Below are positions 1 to 5,965 of a stretch of DNA of 5,965 bases, piece by piece; the stretch's first letter is position 1, and the number at the start of each line of letters is the position of its first letter. A program made the translations under genes and the position numbers. The DNA is taken from the NCBI GenBank assembly GCA_022425445.1, contig JAKMFM010000081.1:1-5965 (forward strand). The letters are read 5' to 3'. A model generated the notes under the pieces. It was not told the DNA's origin and made no database searches. It saw only the letters and a list, made by a program, of their open reading frames with translations. The stretch is from Planktomarina sp. (lineage in GTDB: Bacteria; Pseudomonadota; Alphaproteobacteria; Rhodobacterales; Rhodobacteraceae).

Positions 1-245
1 CGTTTTGTGCCGGTCACAACGGCCTTGCCATGCATAATCATGAGATCGAGCGGCACCCCAAGGGTGCTGTCCATCCCATGCATGACCATGCCCAAGCTGT
101 CCCCGACCAAGATGAAATCTGCATAGCGATCTACAATGGCTGCCGTATGGGCGTGATAGCTGGTTAGGCTGACAATCGGCGTGCCGCCTTTGCGGCTGCT
201 GATCTGCGGGCAAGTGATGCGTTTGATGGGAGTTTGCGTGCTCAT
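1..245 (-). CDS. panB: 3-methyl-2-oxobutanoate hydroxymethyltransferase (PanB), N-terminal part
   Basis: PanB transfers a hydroxymethyl group from 5,10-methylene-tetrahydrofolate to 2-oxoisovalerate, giving ketopantoate, the first committed step of pantothenate (vitamin B5) synthesis in the cytoplasm. Only the first 81 codons are in the window; the gene continues past the left edge. The translation starts MSTQTPIKRITCPQIS and carries the family signature VGDSLGM at residues 47-53, where Asp49 matches the metal-binding aspartate of E. coli PanB (Asp45). The following HGMDSTLGV corresponds to QGHDSTLPV in E. coli. The segment TSYHAHTA replaces TAYD near residue 28, as I recall from Rhodobacterales homologues. 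The ATG overlaps the panC stop codon as ATGA, and a GGAAAGGA ribosome-binding site lies 6 bp upstream inside panC, so the two are probably translationally coupled. There is no internal stop. Identity is secure; completeness cannot be judged. Confidence 0.95.
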   Translation of the reverse strand, partial: MSTQTPIKRITCPQISSRKGGTPIVSLTSYHAHTAAIVDRYADFILVGDSLGMVMHGMDSTLGVPLDLMIMHGKAVVTGTK

Positions 246-1096
246 GAGCTGTCCTTTCCGGGGTCGATCACCCGCTGATCAATCAATAGCACATCGCCAA
301 AGGCCACCGCCAGCAAGATCACGGCCGAGCGGCGCAATGGGCCTGAGAGTGGGGAAAGATCTTCACTGTCACAGATCTCAACCGATTTGATATCACATAG
401 GGGTTCTTCTGCGAGATACTGGCTGATCTGCGTCACATAGGCTTCTGCGCTGGCGAGGGGATGCTGCTGGGCCTGAATTAGGGCAGCGTTGAGAATGGGC
501 GCCGCTGCGCGCTGCGCTGGGCTCAAGCGAACATTGCGAGATGACATGGCCAGACCATCGGTCTCCCGTGCCGTCGGATGGCCCAGGATGCGCACTGGGA
601 TGTCCAAATCGCGAACCATTTTTCGAATGAGCGCCAGCTGTTGATAGTCTTTTTCACCAAATACAGCCACATCCGGTTGGGTGATATTGAACAATTTGCT
701 CACAACTGTCGCAACCCCTTGAAAATGTCCCGGCCGCACAGCGCCCTGCAATATTCCTGAGATACTGGGCACATCCACAATGGCACCAGCGCCGGGCAGG
801 TACATTTCCTCGGAGGTGGGGGTAAAGACGGCGGCCACACCCTCGGCGCGCAAAAGTGCTAAATCGCGATCCAAATCGCGGGGATACCGGTCGAGATCTT
901 CATTTGGGCCAAATTGGGTCGGGTTCACAAAAATGGTCGCGACAACCGCATCCGCGCTCTGCGCCGCTCGGCGCATCAGTTGTAAATGCCCGTCGTGCAA
1001 AAACCCCATTGTTGGAACCAAGCCAATGGTTTTGCCCGCCGCGCGCAGCTGGGCGATTTCCTGGCGAATGCGAAGTTTAGATGGGCAAATTTGCAT
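242..1096 (-). CDS. panC: pantoate--beta-alanine ligase (pantothenate synthetase, PanC)
   Basis: PanC condenses pantoate and beta-alanine to pantothenate using ATP, via a pantoyl-adenylate intermediate; it is a cytoplasmic Rossmann-fold enzyme of the cytidylyltransferase-like superfamily. The 284-residue product is of normal family length. The nucleotide-binding HxGH motif is seen as MGFLHDGHL (HDGH at residues 34-37), followed by IFVNPTQFGPNEDLDRYPR near 55-73, RPGHFQGVATVVSKLFN near 121-137, VFGEKDYQQL near 145-154, and the KMSKS-like loop MSSRN at 184-188. All expected blocks are present, so the enzyme should be active. I chose the ATG at 1096 rather than the in-frame GTG at 1108: a GAGGTG Shine-Dalgarno is placed for the ATG and would overlap the GTG. 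It is the first gene of a panC-panB operon and is divergent from the FAD/GcvT gene. Confidence 0.97.
   Translation of the reverse strand: MQICPSKLRIRQEIAQLRAAGKTIGLVPTMGFLHDGHLQLMRRAAQSADAVVATIFVNPTQFGPNEDLDRYPRDLDRDLALLRAEGVAAVFTPTSEEMYLPGAGAIVDVPSISGILQGAVRPGHFQGVATVVSKLFNITQPDVAVFGEKDYQQLALIRKMVRDLDIPVRILGHPTARETDGLAMSSRNVRLSPAQRAAAPILNAALIQAQQHPLASAEAYVTQISQYLAEEPLCDIKSVEICDSEDLSPLSGPLRRSAVILLAVAFGDVLLIDQRVIDPGKDSS
252..259 (-). promoter_or_regulatory. panB ribosome-binding site within the end of panC
   Basis: On the minus strand GGAAAGGA lies 6 bases before the panB ATG at 245. It sits inside the last codons of panC, and the panC TGA overlaps the panB ATG. This supports the chosen panB start and reinitiation or coupling between the two genes. 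Confidence 0.6.
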
Positions 1097-1100
1097 AGTG

Positions 1101-1106
1101 CACCTC
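1101..1106 (-). promoter_or_regulatory. panC ribosome-binding site that decides the start
   Basis: Minus-strand GAGGTG lies 4 bases before the ATG at 1096. The competing upstream GTG (1108-1106) overlaps this motif and has no comparable site of its own, so the ATG is the better start. Confidence 0.6.
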
Positions 1107-1290
1107 ACGGCTCATGGCTCGCATTTACCCCGGCACATGACGCCCTGCAAGGGCGCTTCGCAGCGACACAACTGCCTTGGGATGATATATTTTGGTGTGA
1201 AAAATCTTGTGAGGTCGGTTTTTGCAACTGGGACGTCGGCGCGACTTCCCTTTTTACGCCGTCTTAGGGCAATCTATGCGCAACGCAAAA
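1107..1290. promoter_or_regulatory. divergent intergenic region, panC / FAD-GcvT oxidoreductase
   Basis: The roughly 208 bp between the divergent starts (1097-1304) must hold promoters for both directions. I see an AT-rich box TATATTTT at 1186-1193 that could serve as a -10 element on the plus strand or, read in reverse, on the minus strand, but no convincing -35 partner at 16-18 bp. A perfect palindrome is at 1141-1155, and a direct repeat TGTGA occurs at 1196-1200 and 1208-1212. No recognised riboswitch is apparent by eye. An open frame in phase with the downstream gene crosses this region but is antisense to panC and not credible as coding. Confidence 0.4.
1141..1155. repeat. short perfect inverted repeat in divergent promoter region
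   Basis: CGCCCT and AGGGCG flank a 3-base GCA centre, giving a 6-bp perfect palindrome arm on each side. No T-tract follows on either strand, so it is not an intrinsic terminator. It could be an operator half-site pair or chance; no regulator is encoded in the window to pair with it. Confidence 0.4.
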
Positions 1291-1295
1291 AGGAG
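1291..1295 (+). promoter_or_regulatory. ribosome-binding site of the FAD/GcvT oxidoreductase
   Basis: AGGAG preceded by an A-run lies 9 bases before the ATG at 1305. It fixes the start of the dehydrogenase at 1305, because the open frame itself extends about 175 codons further upstream across the intergenic region and antisense to panC. Confidence 0.75.
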
Positions 1296-1304
1296 TCGTG
1301 CGCG

Positions 1305-3803
1305 ATGAAGACGCAAGTAAAAGCATTGGTTGTCGGTGGCGGGGCAGTTGGGACCTCCATTGCCTACCATCTTGGAAAACGTGGTTGGGATACCATGTTG
1401 ATTGAGCGCGATGAGCTGACCTCCGGCTCGACCTGGCATGCGGCGGGGCTCTTGCCGCTGTTCAACATGTCTTATGCAACCACGCATATCCACAAGTACT
1501 CGGTTGATTTTTATAAATCCCTTGAAGCGGAAACCGGTTTGAATGCGGGTTTTGCGGTGGTGGGCAATCTTCGGATGGCACAAACAGAGGAGCGGATGGA
1601 TGAATATCGTCTCTATGCCTCAACCGCAGAAACCTGCGGCGTGCCCTATGTCTTTATGTCACCGGATGAAATTAAAGCAAAATGGCCGCTCATTCGCACC
1701 GAGGATCTCAAAGGAGCACTGTATCATAACACGGATGGTTATATTAACCCGGCCGATGTGACCATGGCTATGGCTAAGGGCGCGCGGCAACTTGGCGTGA
1801 GCATTGAGCGCAAGTGGCAGGCGGATGGTTTTCATTGGACCGGAAGTCACTGGGAAGTGACCTGCACCAAAATGATCGAGAAGGGTGGAAACCTTGTGCC
1901 GTCGGGGGAGCAAATTGTGATCACAGCGGAGCATGTGGTCACAGCCTCTGGCAATCACGCGCAGCGCACAGCAAAAATGTTGGGCATCAAAATTCCAGCC
2001 ATTCCGGTTGAACATCAATTTGTTGTATTGGAGCAAGATCCGGCATTGGTGGCCTACCGCGCCGAGGGCAACCCTGAACATCCGGTGATCCGCGATGCAG
2101 ATGCGCAAAGCTATGTGCGCGAGGAACGCGGCGGTTGGATTCTTGGAGTCTATGAAAAAGAAGCCCCGGCGCGCTTTGAACATGGGGTGCCAGACAGCTT
2201 CCGTGCCGACCTTTTCCCGCTCGCTCTGGAGCGGATTGAAGAGCAATATATGGCGATGATTCACCGCGTGCCTTCTTGCGAGGAAAGCGGGCTTAAAGAT
2301 GATTTCAATGGGCCAATTTGCTATACGCCCGATGGCAACCCGCTGGTGGGTCCAGCGCCGGGCCTGCGCAATATGTGGCTGGCCGAGGGGTTTAGTTTTG
2401 GAATTACAGCTGCGGGCGGCACCGGCTATTATATGGCACAGATGATGGTCGATGGGGAGGCTGAGATTGACATGGCCAGCCTAGATCCCAAACGCTATGG
2501 CAATTGGATGACCACGGAATTTGCCATGCGCAAAAATGAAGAATGTTATGACCACGTTTATGTTCTGCACCACCCCGATGAAGAGCGCCCTGCCGCGCGG
2601 CCTTTGCGCACGGCGCCGGTTTATGATCGGCAAAAGGCTCGCGGAGCTCAGTTTGGGTGGGTCAACGGCTGGGAGCGTCCCAATTATTTCGGTCCGCTGG
2701 ATGCGCCTGAAGATTTTGACGAAAAGTCCCGCAGTTTCCGCCGTGGAACCTGGTGGAAATACGCGGTCGAAGAGGCGCGCGCCATCCGCGAAGGGGTCGG
2801 GCTTGTGGATGCAACAGCCTTTACCAAACATATCGTCAAAGGCCCCGGCGCGACAGCGTTTCTCGACTGGTTCACCTGCAATAAACTGCCGCGCGTGGGC
2901 CGCATCAATCTCACCTATGCTTTGACAGCCCATGGCACCACGCGCACGGAATACACCATTGTGCGCCTCTCTGAGCAGGAATATTATTTGGTCTCAGCGG
3001 GGGCATGGAGTGCCTATGATCAAGATTACCTGAAAAAGGCGATTGAGGATAAAGAGGCTGAATTTGGGCGTATTGAGCTGCAAGACGTCACGACCCAATG
3101 GGGGGTTTTCGCCCTTGCAGGCCCCAAGGCGCGCGATGTCTTGCGCGATGTGATTAACGATCCAGATCCGGCCACTGCACTTTCCAACAAGCGCTTTCCT
3201 TGGCTTTCAGCACGGCAAATTGAGCTGGGCATGTGTCCGGTCAATGCGATCCGCGTGGCCTATACGGGCGAGCTGGGTTGGGAGCTGCATCATCCTATGG
3301 AAATGCAGAACTATCTCTTTGACCTGCTTGAAAAAGCCGGTGCAAAACACGACATGAAATTGGTCGGCGCGCGGGCTCAAAACTGGCTGCGGCAGGAAAA
3401 GTCCTATCGCGCTTTCGGAACAGAGCTGGGGCGTGATGCCACGCCGCTCGAGGCTGATCTGCCACGCTTTGTGGATCTGTCGAAAGAGTTTCATGGCAAA
3501 GCGGCGATGGAGGCGCTTGGGGTCCGGGTCAAATGTTGCACTGTTTTGATTGACGGACCGGAGGATGCGGATCCATGGGGCCGCGAAGCACTGTATCATG
3601 GCGAGACCCGAGTTGGTCGCCTCACCTCTGGCGGATATTCGGTCCATTTTGAGAAATCTATCGGCATGGGTTACCTGCCGCCAGAACTTGCCGTGCCTGG
3701 GACGAAGTTGCAGGTGAAAATGCTTAACAGTCTTTGGGATTGCGAAGTTGTGGAAGATAGCCCGTATGATCCTAGCAATGCCGCCATCCGGATGGATGGA
3801 TAA
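1305..3803 (+). CDS. FAD-dependent dimethylglycine/sarcosine dehydrogenase-type oxidoreductase with GcvT folate domain
   Basis: An 832-residue cytoplasmic flavoprotein (no signal peptide or membrane segment seen), similar in length and domain order to mitochondrial dimethylglycine dehydrogenase. The family oxidatively demethylates N-methylated glycines and passes the carbon to tetrahydrofolate as 5,10-methylene-THF. The N-terminal half is a DAO-type FAD domain: VVGGGAVG at residues 9-16 (GxGxxG), acidic end of the second strand near IERDE, and SGSTWHAAGL at 40-49, where His45 matches the histidine that carries covalent FAD in mammalian DMGDH. PVEHQFVV (His237) and QSYVREERGG (Tyr270) probably correspond to the His/Tyr pair of Arthrobacter dimethylglycine oxidase. 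GPICYTPDGNPLVGP near 336-350 closes the FAD domain. The C-terminal half (from about 480) is GcvT-like: VGLVDATAFTK with Asp502 at the catalytic GcvT aspartate, AYTGELGWELHHP at 652-664, and NWLRQEKSYRAFGTEL at 693-708. It resembles DMGDH more than sarcosine dehydrogenase (GYINPADVTMAMAKGARQ), but the exact substrate is not proven. It is monocistronic and ends at a hairpin. Confidence 0.9.
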   Translation: MKTQVKALVVGGGAVGTSIAYHLGKRGWDTMLIERDELTSGSTWHAAGLLPLFNMSYATTHIHKYSVDFYKSLEAETGLNAGFAVVGNLRMAQTEERMDEYRLYASTAETCGVPYVFMSPDEIKAKWPLIRTEDLKGALYHNTDGYINPADVTMAMAKGARQLGVSIERKWQADGFHWTGSHWEVTCTKMIEKGGNLVPSGEQIVITAEHVVTASGNHAQRTAKMLGIKIPAIPVEHQFVVLEQDPALVAYRAEGNPEHPVIRDADAQSYVREERGGWILGVYEKEAPARFEHGVPDSFRADLFPLALERIEEQYMAMIHRVPSCEESGLKDDFNGPICYTPDGNPLVGPAPGLRNMWLAEGFSFGITAAGGTGYYMAQMMVDGEAEIDMASLDPKRYGNWMTTEFAMRKNEECYDHVYVLHHPDEERPAARPLRTAPVYDRQKARGAQFGWVNGWERPNYFGPLDAPEDFDEKSRSFRRGTWWKYAVEEARAIREGVGLVDATAFTKHIVKGPGATAFLDWFTCNKLPRVGRINLTYALTAHGTTRTEYTIVRLSEQEYYLVSAGAWSAYDQDYLKKAIEDKEAEFGRIELQDVTTQWGVFALAGPKARDVLRDVINDPDPATALSNKRFPWLSARQIELGMCPVNAIRVAYTGELGWELHHPMEMQNYLFDLLEKAGAKHDMKLVGARAQNWLRQEKSYRAFGTELGRDATPLEADLPRFVDLSKEFHGKAAMEALGVRVKCCTVLIDGPEDADPWGREALYHGETRVGRLTSGGYSVHFEKSIGMGYLPPELAVPGTKLQVKMLNSLWDCEVVEDSPYDPSNAAIRMDG

Positions 3804-3811
3804 TACCAAAA

Positions 3812-3842
3812 GGGTGGGGCATCACGCCCCCCCGGTTTCTTG
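3812..3842 (+). terminator. intrinsic terminator in convergent gap (possibly bidirectional)
   Basis: Nine bases after the FAD/GcvT stop codon, GGGGC (3816-3820) and GCCCC (3826-3830) form a stem around ATCAC, extendable past one mismatch by further G-C pairs. A T-rich stretch (TTTCTT, 3836-3841) follows on the plus strand. In the reverse direction the stem is followed by ACCCTTTT, so it may also end the oppositely oriented dehydrogenase gene that stops at 3856. The T-tract is short in both directions. Confidence 0.65.
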
Positions 3843-3855
3843 CAGATTGGTGACG

Positions 3856-4935
3856 TCAGGCGACAAAACGCGCCGGGCTTAGCTGCGCTACAATCTCACC
3901 CGTCAGCTGCGGTTTTCGGCCTAACGCAGAGGCGGCCACCAGTTGCGAGGCGGCAGGGGCGGTGAAAAATCCATATCCGCCCTGTCCCACGGCCCAGATG
4001 AAACTCTCCTCTTGCGGCGCGGCACCCAGGACCAGATTGCGATCAGGCGCAAATGTGCGCAGGCCAGCCCATGACGATATTGGCCGCGTCACGTCTTCGG
4101 TTACATAGTCCTGATACCGCGCCAAAGCTTCGGCCAGGTCCTGATCATCTGGCCAAGCATCCATGGGCGGGCTGGGGGTCTCTTCCGCCAGCGAGACAAT
4201 CAATGCACCCGCGTCGGCCTTGGCATACCATCGCTCACCGGGGCCAAACAGCATGGGCCATGTCGAAGGATCATGCCCGCCTGGCGCGGCCAATCGAGCC
4301 ACACTGCGGCGCATTGGTGTCAGCCCAATGGGTGCAAGTCCGGCCAGTGCGGCGATCTCATCGCCCCAAGCCCCTGCCGCGTTAATCAACCGGCGCGCCG
4401 TGAATGTCTGCTTCTGGCAGGTGACCTGCCATCCGCCAGCAATTTTCTGAATGGCTTGAACGGATTGATGCGTTTCAATCACCCCGCCATTCCTGCGCAG
4501 GAGTTTGGCAAAGCGCTGCAACATCATGCCGGTGTCAATATCCTGCGCAGTGGTGCTGCAGGCTGCGCGCAAAACCTCCTGGGGGTTGAGGATCGGCACG
4601 CGCGCATGGGCTTCCGTCATCGAAATTTCGGTCAGATCCATATGCCGTCGGTCCGCGTCAAACTGGGCTTCTTCACCGCGCAGGCATAAAAGCATGAAGC
4701 CGCGTGGGCTAAGTACACCGTCCAGAAAATCATCCCAATCGGCGCGCCCAGCTTTTGCAAGCGCGATTGTCGAAGGGCTGCCGTAATTTTCCTCATAGAG
4801 CGCCGCCGAGCGCCCGGAGCTGTGATAGGCCAAATGCGCCTCGCGTTCCAAGACCCGGCAAGTCCCATTCTCCGACAAGCGCGCTGCCGCTGAAATGCCA
4901 GCAATGCCGCCGCCAATGATGATAAAATCGTCCAT
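3856..4935 (-). CDS. FAD-dependent D-amino-acid dehydrogenase, D-arginine dehydrogenase-like (DAO family)
   Basis: A 359-residue DAO-fold flavoenzyme expected to oxidise a D-amino acid to the 2-oxo acid and ammonia, passing electrons on rather than to oxygen. It follows Pseudomonas aeruginosa D-arginine dehydrogenase (DADH) along its length: IIGGGIAG at residues 6-13 (GxGxxG), VLEREA with Glu30 for FAD ribose, YHSSGRSAALY at 37-47, DIDTGMM at 132-138, INAAGAWGDEIAALAG at 184-199, MRRS at 208-211, GERWYAKADAG at 233-243, SWAGLRTF at 288-295, GQGGYGFFTAPA at 317-328. Arg210, Tyr237 and Arg293 match DADH Arg222, Tyr249 and Arg305, which hold the substrate carboxylate end. The arginine-side-chain residue Glu87 is Phe80 here, and His48 and Thr50 are Leu46 and Glu48, so arginine is unlikely to be the substrate. 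I chose the ATG at 4935 because it places the GxGxxG strand at the N terminus; the open frame further upstream (a TTG at 5001) runs through a terminator hairpin. No good Shine-Dalgarno is visible. Confidence 0.87.
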   Translation of the reverse strand: MDDFIIIGGGIAGISAAARLSENGTCRVLEREAHLAYHSSGRSAALYEENYGSPSTIALAKAGRADWDDFLDGVLSPRGFMLLCLRGEEAQFDADRRHMDLTEISMTEAHARVPILNPQEVLRAACSTTAQDIDTGMMLQRFAKLLRRNGGVIETHQSVQAIQKIAGGWQVTCQKQTFTARRLINAAGAWGDEIAALAGLAPIGLTPMRRSVARLAAPGGHDPSTWPMLFGPGERWYAKADAGALIVSLAEETPSPPMDAWPDDQDLAEALARYQDYVTEDVTRPISSWAGLRTFAPDRNLVLGAAPQEESFIWAVGQGGYGFFTAPAASQLVAASALGRKPQLTGEIVAQLSPARFVA

Positions 4936-4971
4936 AGGGCAATCATGCACAGTCGCGCGGTGTTCAAAAGG

Positions 4972-4998
4972 AAAAAAGGGGGCCAGTGGCCCCCTTTT
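4972..4998 (-). terminator. perfect intrinsic terminator of the BMP-family binding-protein gene
   Basis: On the minus strand, 20 bp after the stop of the binding-protein gene, an 11-bp perfect stem (AAAAGGGGGCC pairing with GGCCCCCTTTT, positions 4988-4998 with 4974-4984) encloses a 3-base loop (4985-4987). The T-tract on the minus strand is six T residues (4977-4972). This is a textbook Rho-independent terminator. It ends 36 bp before the ATG of the next gene on the same strand. Confidence 0.92.
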
Positions 4999-5018
4999 CA
5001 AACCTGGATAGGTTTTGT

Positions 5019-5965
5019 TTAGTTCGGCACGTCGCCTTCGATGCCTTGGAGGTAAAAATTCATACCAGCCAAGCCGCCATCGCCGTAATCAGAAGCGGTT
5101 TCACCCGCGGCCAACCATACTGATCCATCTTGTTTGTTCAACGGGCCGGTGAAGGCGTGATAAGAGCCATCGGCCAGGCTGTCCCGCAGAGCTTCAGCCG
5201 AGGCCTTTATATCCGCAGGAACGGCGCTTGAAATTTCACCAATGCCAACCATGCCGGCGCCGATACCATCCCAAGTACTTGTGGAGGTCCAAGTGCCATC
5301 CATAACCGCTTTGGTCCGGGCGATGTAATAAGGGGCCCAGTCATCGATGATCGAAGATACGCGGGGCATGGGTCCATAGGCCGCCATATCGGAGGCTTGA
5401 CCAAAGGTAATCACATTGCCGGCAGCTTGAGCGGCGGCTTGCGGTGCTGTGGAATCCGTGTGTTGCAATACCACATCTGCGCCCTGTTCAATCAGAACTT
5501 TCGCCGCATCTGCTTCTTTGGTCGGGTCAAACCAAGTATAGGCCCAAACGATTTTAAATTGTACGTCTGGGTTCACTGCTTTCGCGTGGATATAGGCAGA
5601 GTTGATGCCGCGGATCACTTCTGGAATTGGGAAGGAGCCAATGTAACCAATGATATTGGATTTGGTCATTTGGCCCGCAATATGGCCCTGAACCGCACGG
5701 CCTTCATAAAAGCGCGCAGAATAAACAGAGACGTTGTCAGCTTGCTTATAACCTGTGGCATGTTCGAACTTCACTTTTGGGAATTTGGCCGCAACATTGA
5801 TGGTTGGGTCCATATAGCCAAAGGAGGTGGTGAAGATTAGATCTGCGCCTTTCAGCGCCATATCTGTCATGACACGCTCTGCGTCCGGTCCTTCTGGAAC
5901 GTTTTCCACATACATGGTTTCGACCTTATCGCCAAAAGCTTCCACAACGGCCTTGCGGCCTTGGT
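5019..5965 (-). CDS. BMP-family ABC transporter substrate-binding protein, C-terminal part
   Basis: The last 314 residues of a periplasmic binding protein of the BMP (basic membrane protein / PnrA-like) family, which binds small ligands, often nucleosides or related compounds, for an ABC importer. The start lies beyond the right edge; the frame stays open to the window end (visible N terminus QGRKAVVEAFGDKVET), so the signal peptide and first strand, probably 40-60 residues, are missing. Family blocks visible from the fragment start: YVENVPEGPDAERV near 18-31, the conserved DLIFTTSFGYMDP near 41-53, KVKFEHATGYK near 62-72, GQMTKSNIIGYIGSFPIPEV near 91-110, AYTWFDPTKEADAAK followed by LIEQGADVVLQHTDST, and ITFGQASDMAAYGP. 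It ends with GMNFYLQGIEGDVPN and a TAA, then a strong terminator. Permease and ATPase genes are not in the window. The ligand cannot be deduced, since the N-terminal ligand-contacting strand is absent and the family is broad. Confidence 0.9.
   Translation of the reverse strand, partial: QGRKAVVEAFGDKVETMYVENVPEGPDAERVMTDMALKGADLIFTTSFGYMDPTINVAAKFPKVKFEHATGYKQADNVSVYSARFYEGRAVQGHIAGQMTKSNIIGYIGSFPIPEVIRGINSAYIHAKAVNPDVQFKIVWAYTWFDPTKEADAAKVLIEQGADVVLQHTDSTAPQAAAQAAGNVITFGQASDMAAYGPMPRVSSIIDDWAPYYIARTKAVMDGTWTSTSTWDGIGAGMVGIGEISSAVPADIKASAEALRDSLADGSYHAFTGPLNKQDGSVWLAAGETASDYGDGGLAGMNFYLQGIEGDVPN

Noticed and set aside
780..1304. Open plus-strand frame extending the FAD/GcvT gene upstream by about 175 codons
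   Set aside because: It lies antisense to panC and then crosses the intergenic region. The translation is low-complexity and Arg/Ser-rich with no family similarity, whereas the start at 1305 has a good ribosome-binding site and begins directly at the FAD-binding strand.
1659..2264. 201-codon minus-strand open frame inside the FAD/GcvT gene
   Set aside because: Antisense shadow of a strongly supported gene. The product has no recognisable motif and no ribosome-binding context was found.
2481..2933. Overlapping open frames on both strands within the FAD/GcvT gene
   Set aside because: All are shadows of the real frame, which keeps family motifs on both sides without interruption.
3207..3809. 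200-codon minus-strand open frame over the GcvT domain
   Set aside because: Antisense shadow; its His/Arg-rich composition is typical of a reversed GC-rich frame, with no family features. It begins within the terminator-proximal end of the real gene.
4053..4786. Several plus-strand open frames opposite the D-amino-acid dehydrogenase
   Set aside because: Mutually overlapping shadows lacking motifs; the minus-strand frame has continuous similarity to the DAO family.
4936..5001. In-frame N-terminal extension of the D-amino-acid dehydrogenase from a TTG at 5001
   Set aside because: The extension is encoded by the terminator hairpin and its T-tract, and homologues begin directly before the GxGxxG strand, so the ATG at 4935 is preferred.
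5397..5840. 147-codon plus-strand open frame opposite the BMP binding-protein gene
   Set aside because: Antisense shadow of a conserved gene, with no recognisable domain.
5943..5945. Apparent start codon (GTG) of the BMP protein near the right edge
   Set aside because: The frame remains open to the end of the window and the preceding residues (QGRKAV) continue the family pattern, so this is an internal valine and the gene is truncated by the window.

Overview
This looks like an ordinary chromosomal stretch from an alphaproteobacterium, most likely a marine Rhodobacterales (Roseobacter-type) bacterium. The basis is protein style (a PanB with TSYHAHTA where E. coli has TAYD, a long FAD/GcvT fusion oxidoreductase, a BMP-family binding protein), moderate GC judged by eye, and dense gene packing. 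A genus cannot be assigned from this window. I see no mobile element, CRISPR array, tRNA or rRNA.

Layout. (1) Positions 1-1096, minus strand: a two-gene pantothenate operon. panC (pantoate-beta-alanine ligase) is complete and overlaps by 4 bp (ATGA) the start of panB (ketopantoate hydroxymethyltransferase), which runs off the left edge. (2) Positions 1097-1304: a divergent intergenic region of about 208 bp with a short perfect palindrome, an AT-rich box and a TGTGA direct repeat. (3) Positions 1305-3803, plus strand: an 832-residue dimethylglycine/sarcosine dehydrogenase-type flavoprotein, with an N-terminal FAD oxidoreductase bearing the WHAAG covalent-flavin histidine and a C-terminal GcvT-type folate domain. 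(4) Positions 3804-3855: a short convergent gap with a GC-rich hairpin terminator. (5) Positions 3856-4935, minus strand: a 359-residue FAD-dependent D-amino-acid dehydrogenase resembling Pseudomonas D-arginine dehydrogenase, but without its arginine-recognition glutamate. (6) Positions 4972-4998: a perfect intrinsic terminator on the minus strand. (7) Positions 5019-5965, minus strand: the C-terminal ~314 residues of a BMP-family ABC-transporter substrate-binding protein, running off the right edge.

How the genes may fit together. The FAD/GcvT protein should oxidise an N-methylated glycine and pass the one-carbon unit to tetrahydrofolate as 5,10-methylene-THF. PanB, in the divergent operon, consumes 5,10-methylene-THF to make ketopantoate, so a one-carbon producer and a one-carbon consumer lie back to back. 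The D-amino-acid dehydrogenase and the BMP binding protein lie on the same strand and suggest scavenging of organic nitrogen compounds, but the transporter ligand and the dehydrogenase substrate cannot be read from sequence alone. I found no convincing evidence of a previously undescribed system. The observations worth following up are the altered active site of the D-amino-acid dehydrogenase, the terminator placed just before its start, and the divergent one-carbon gene pairing.
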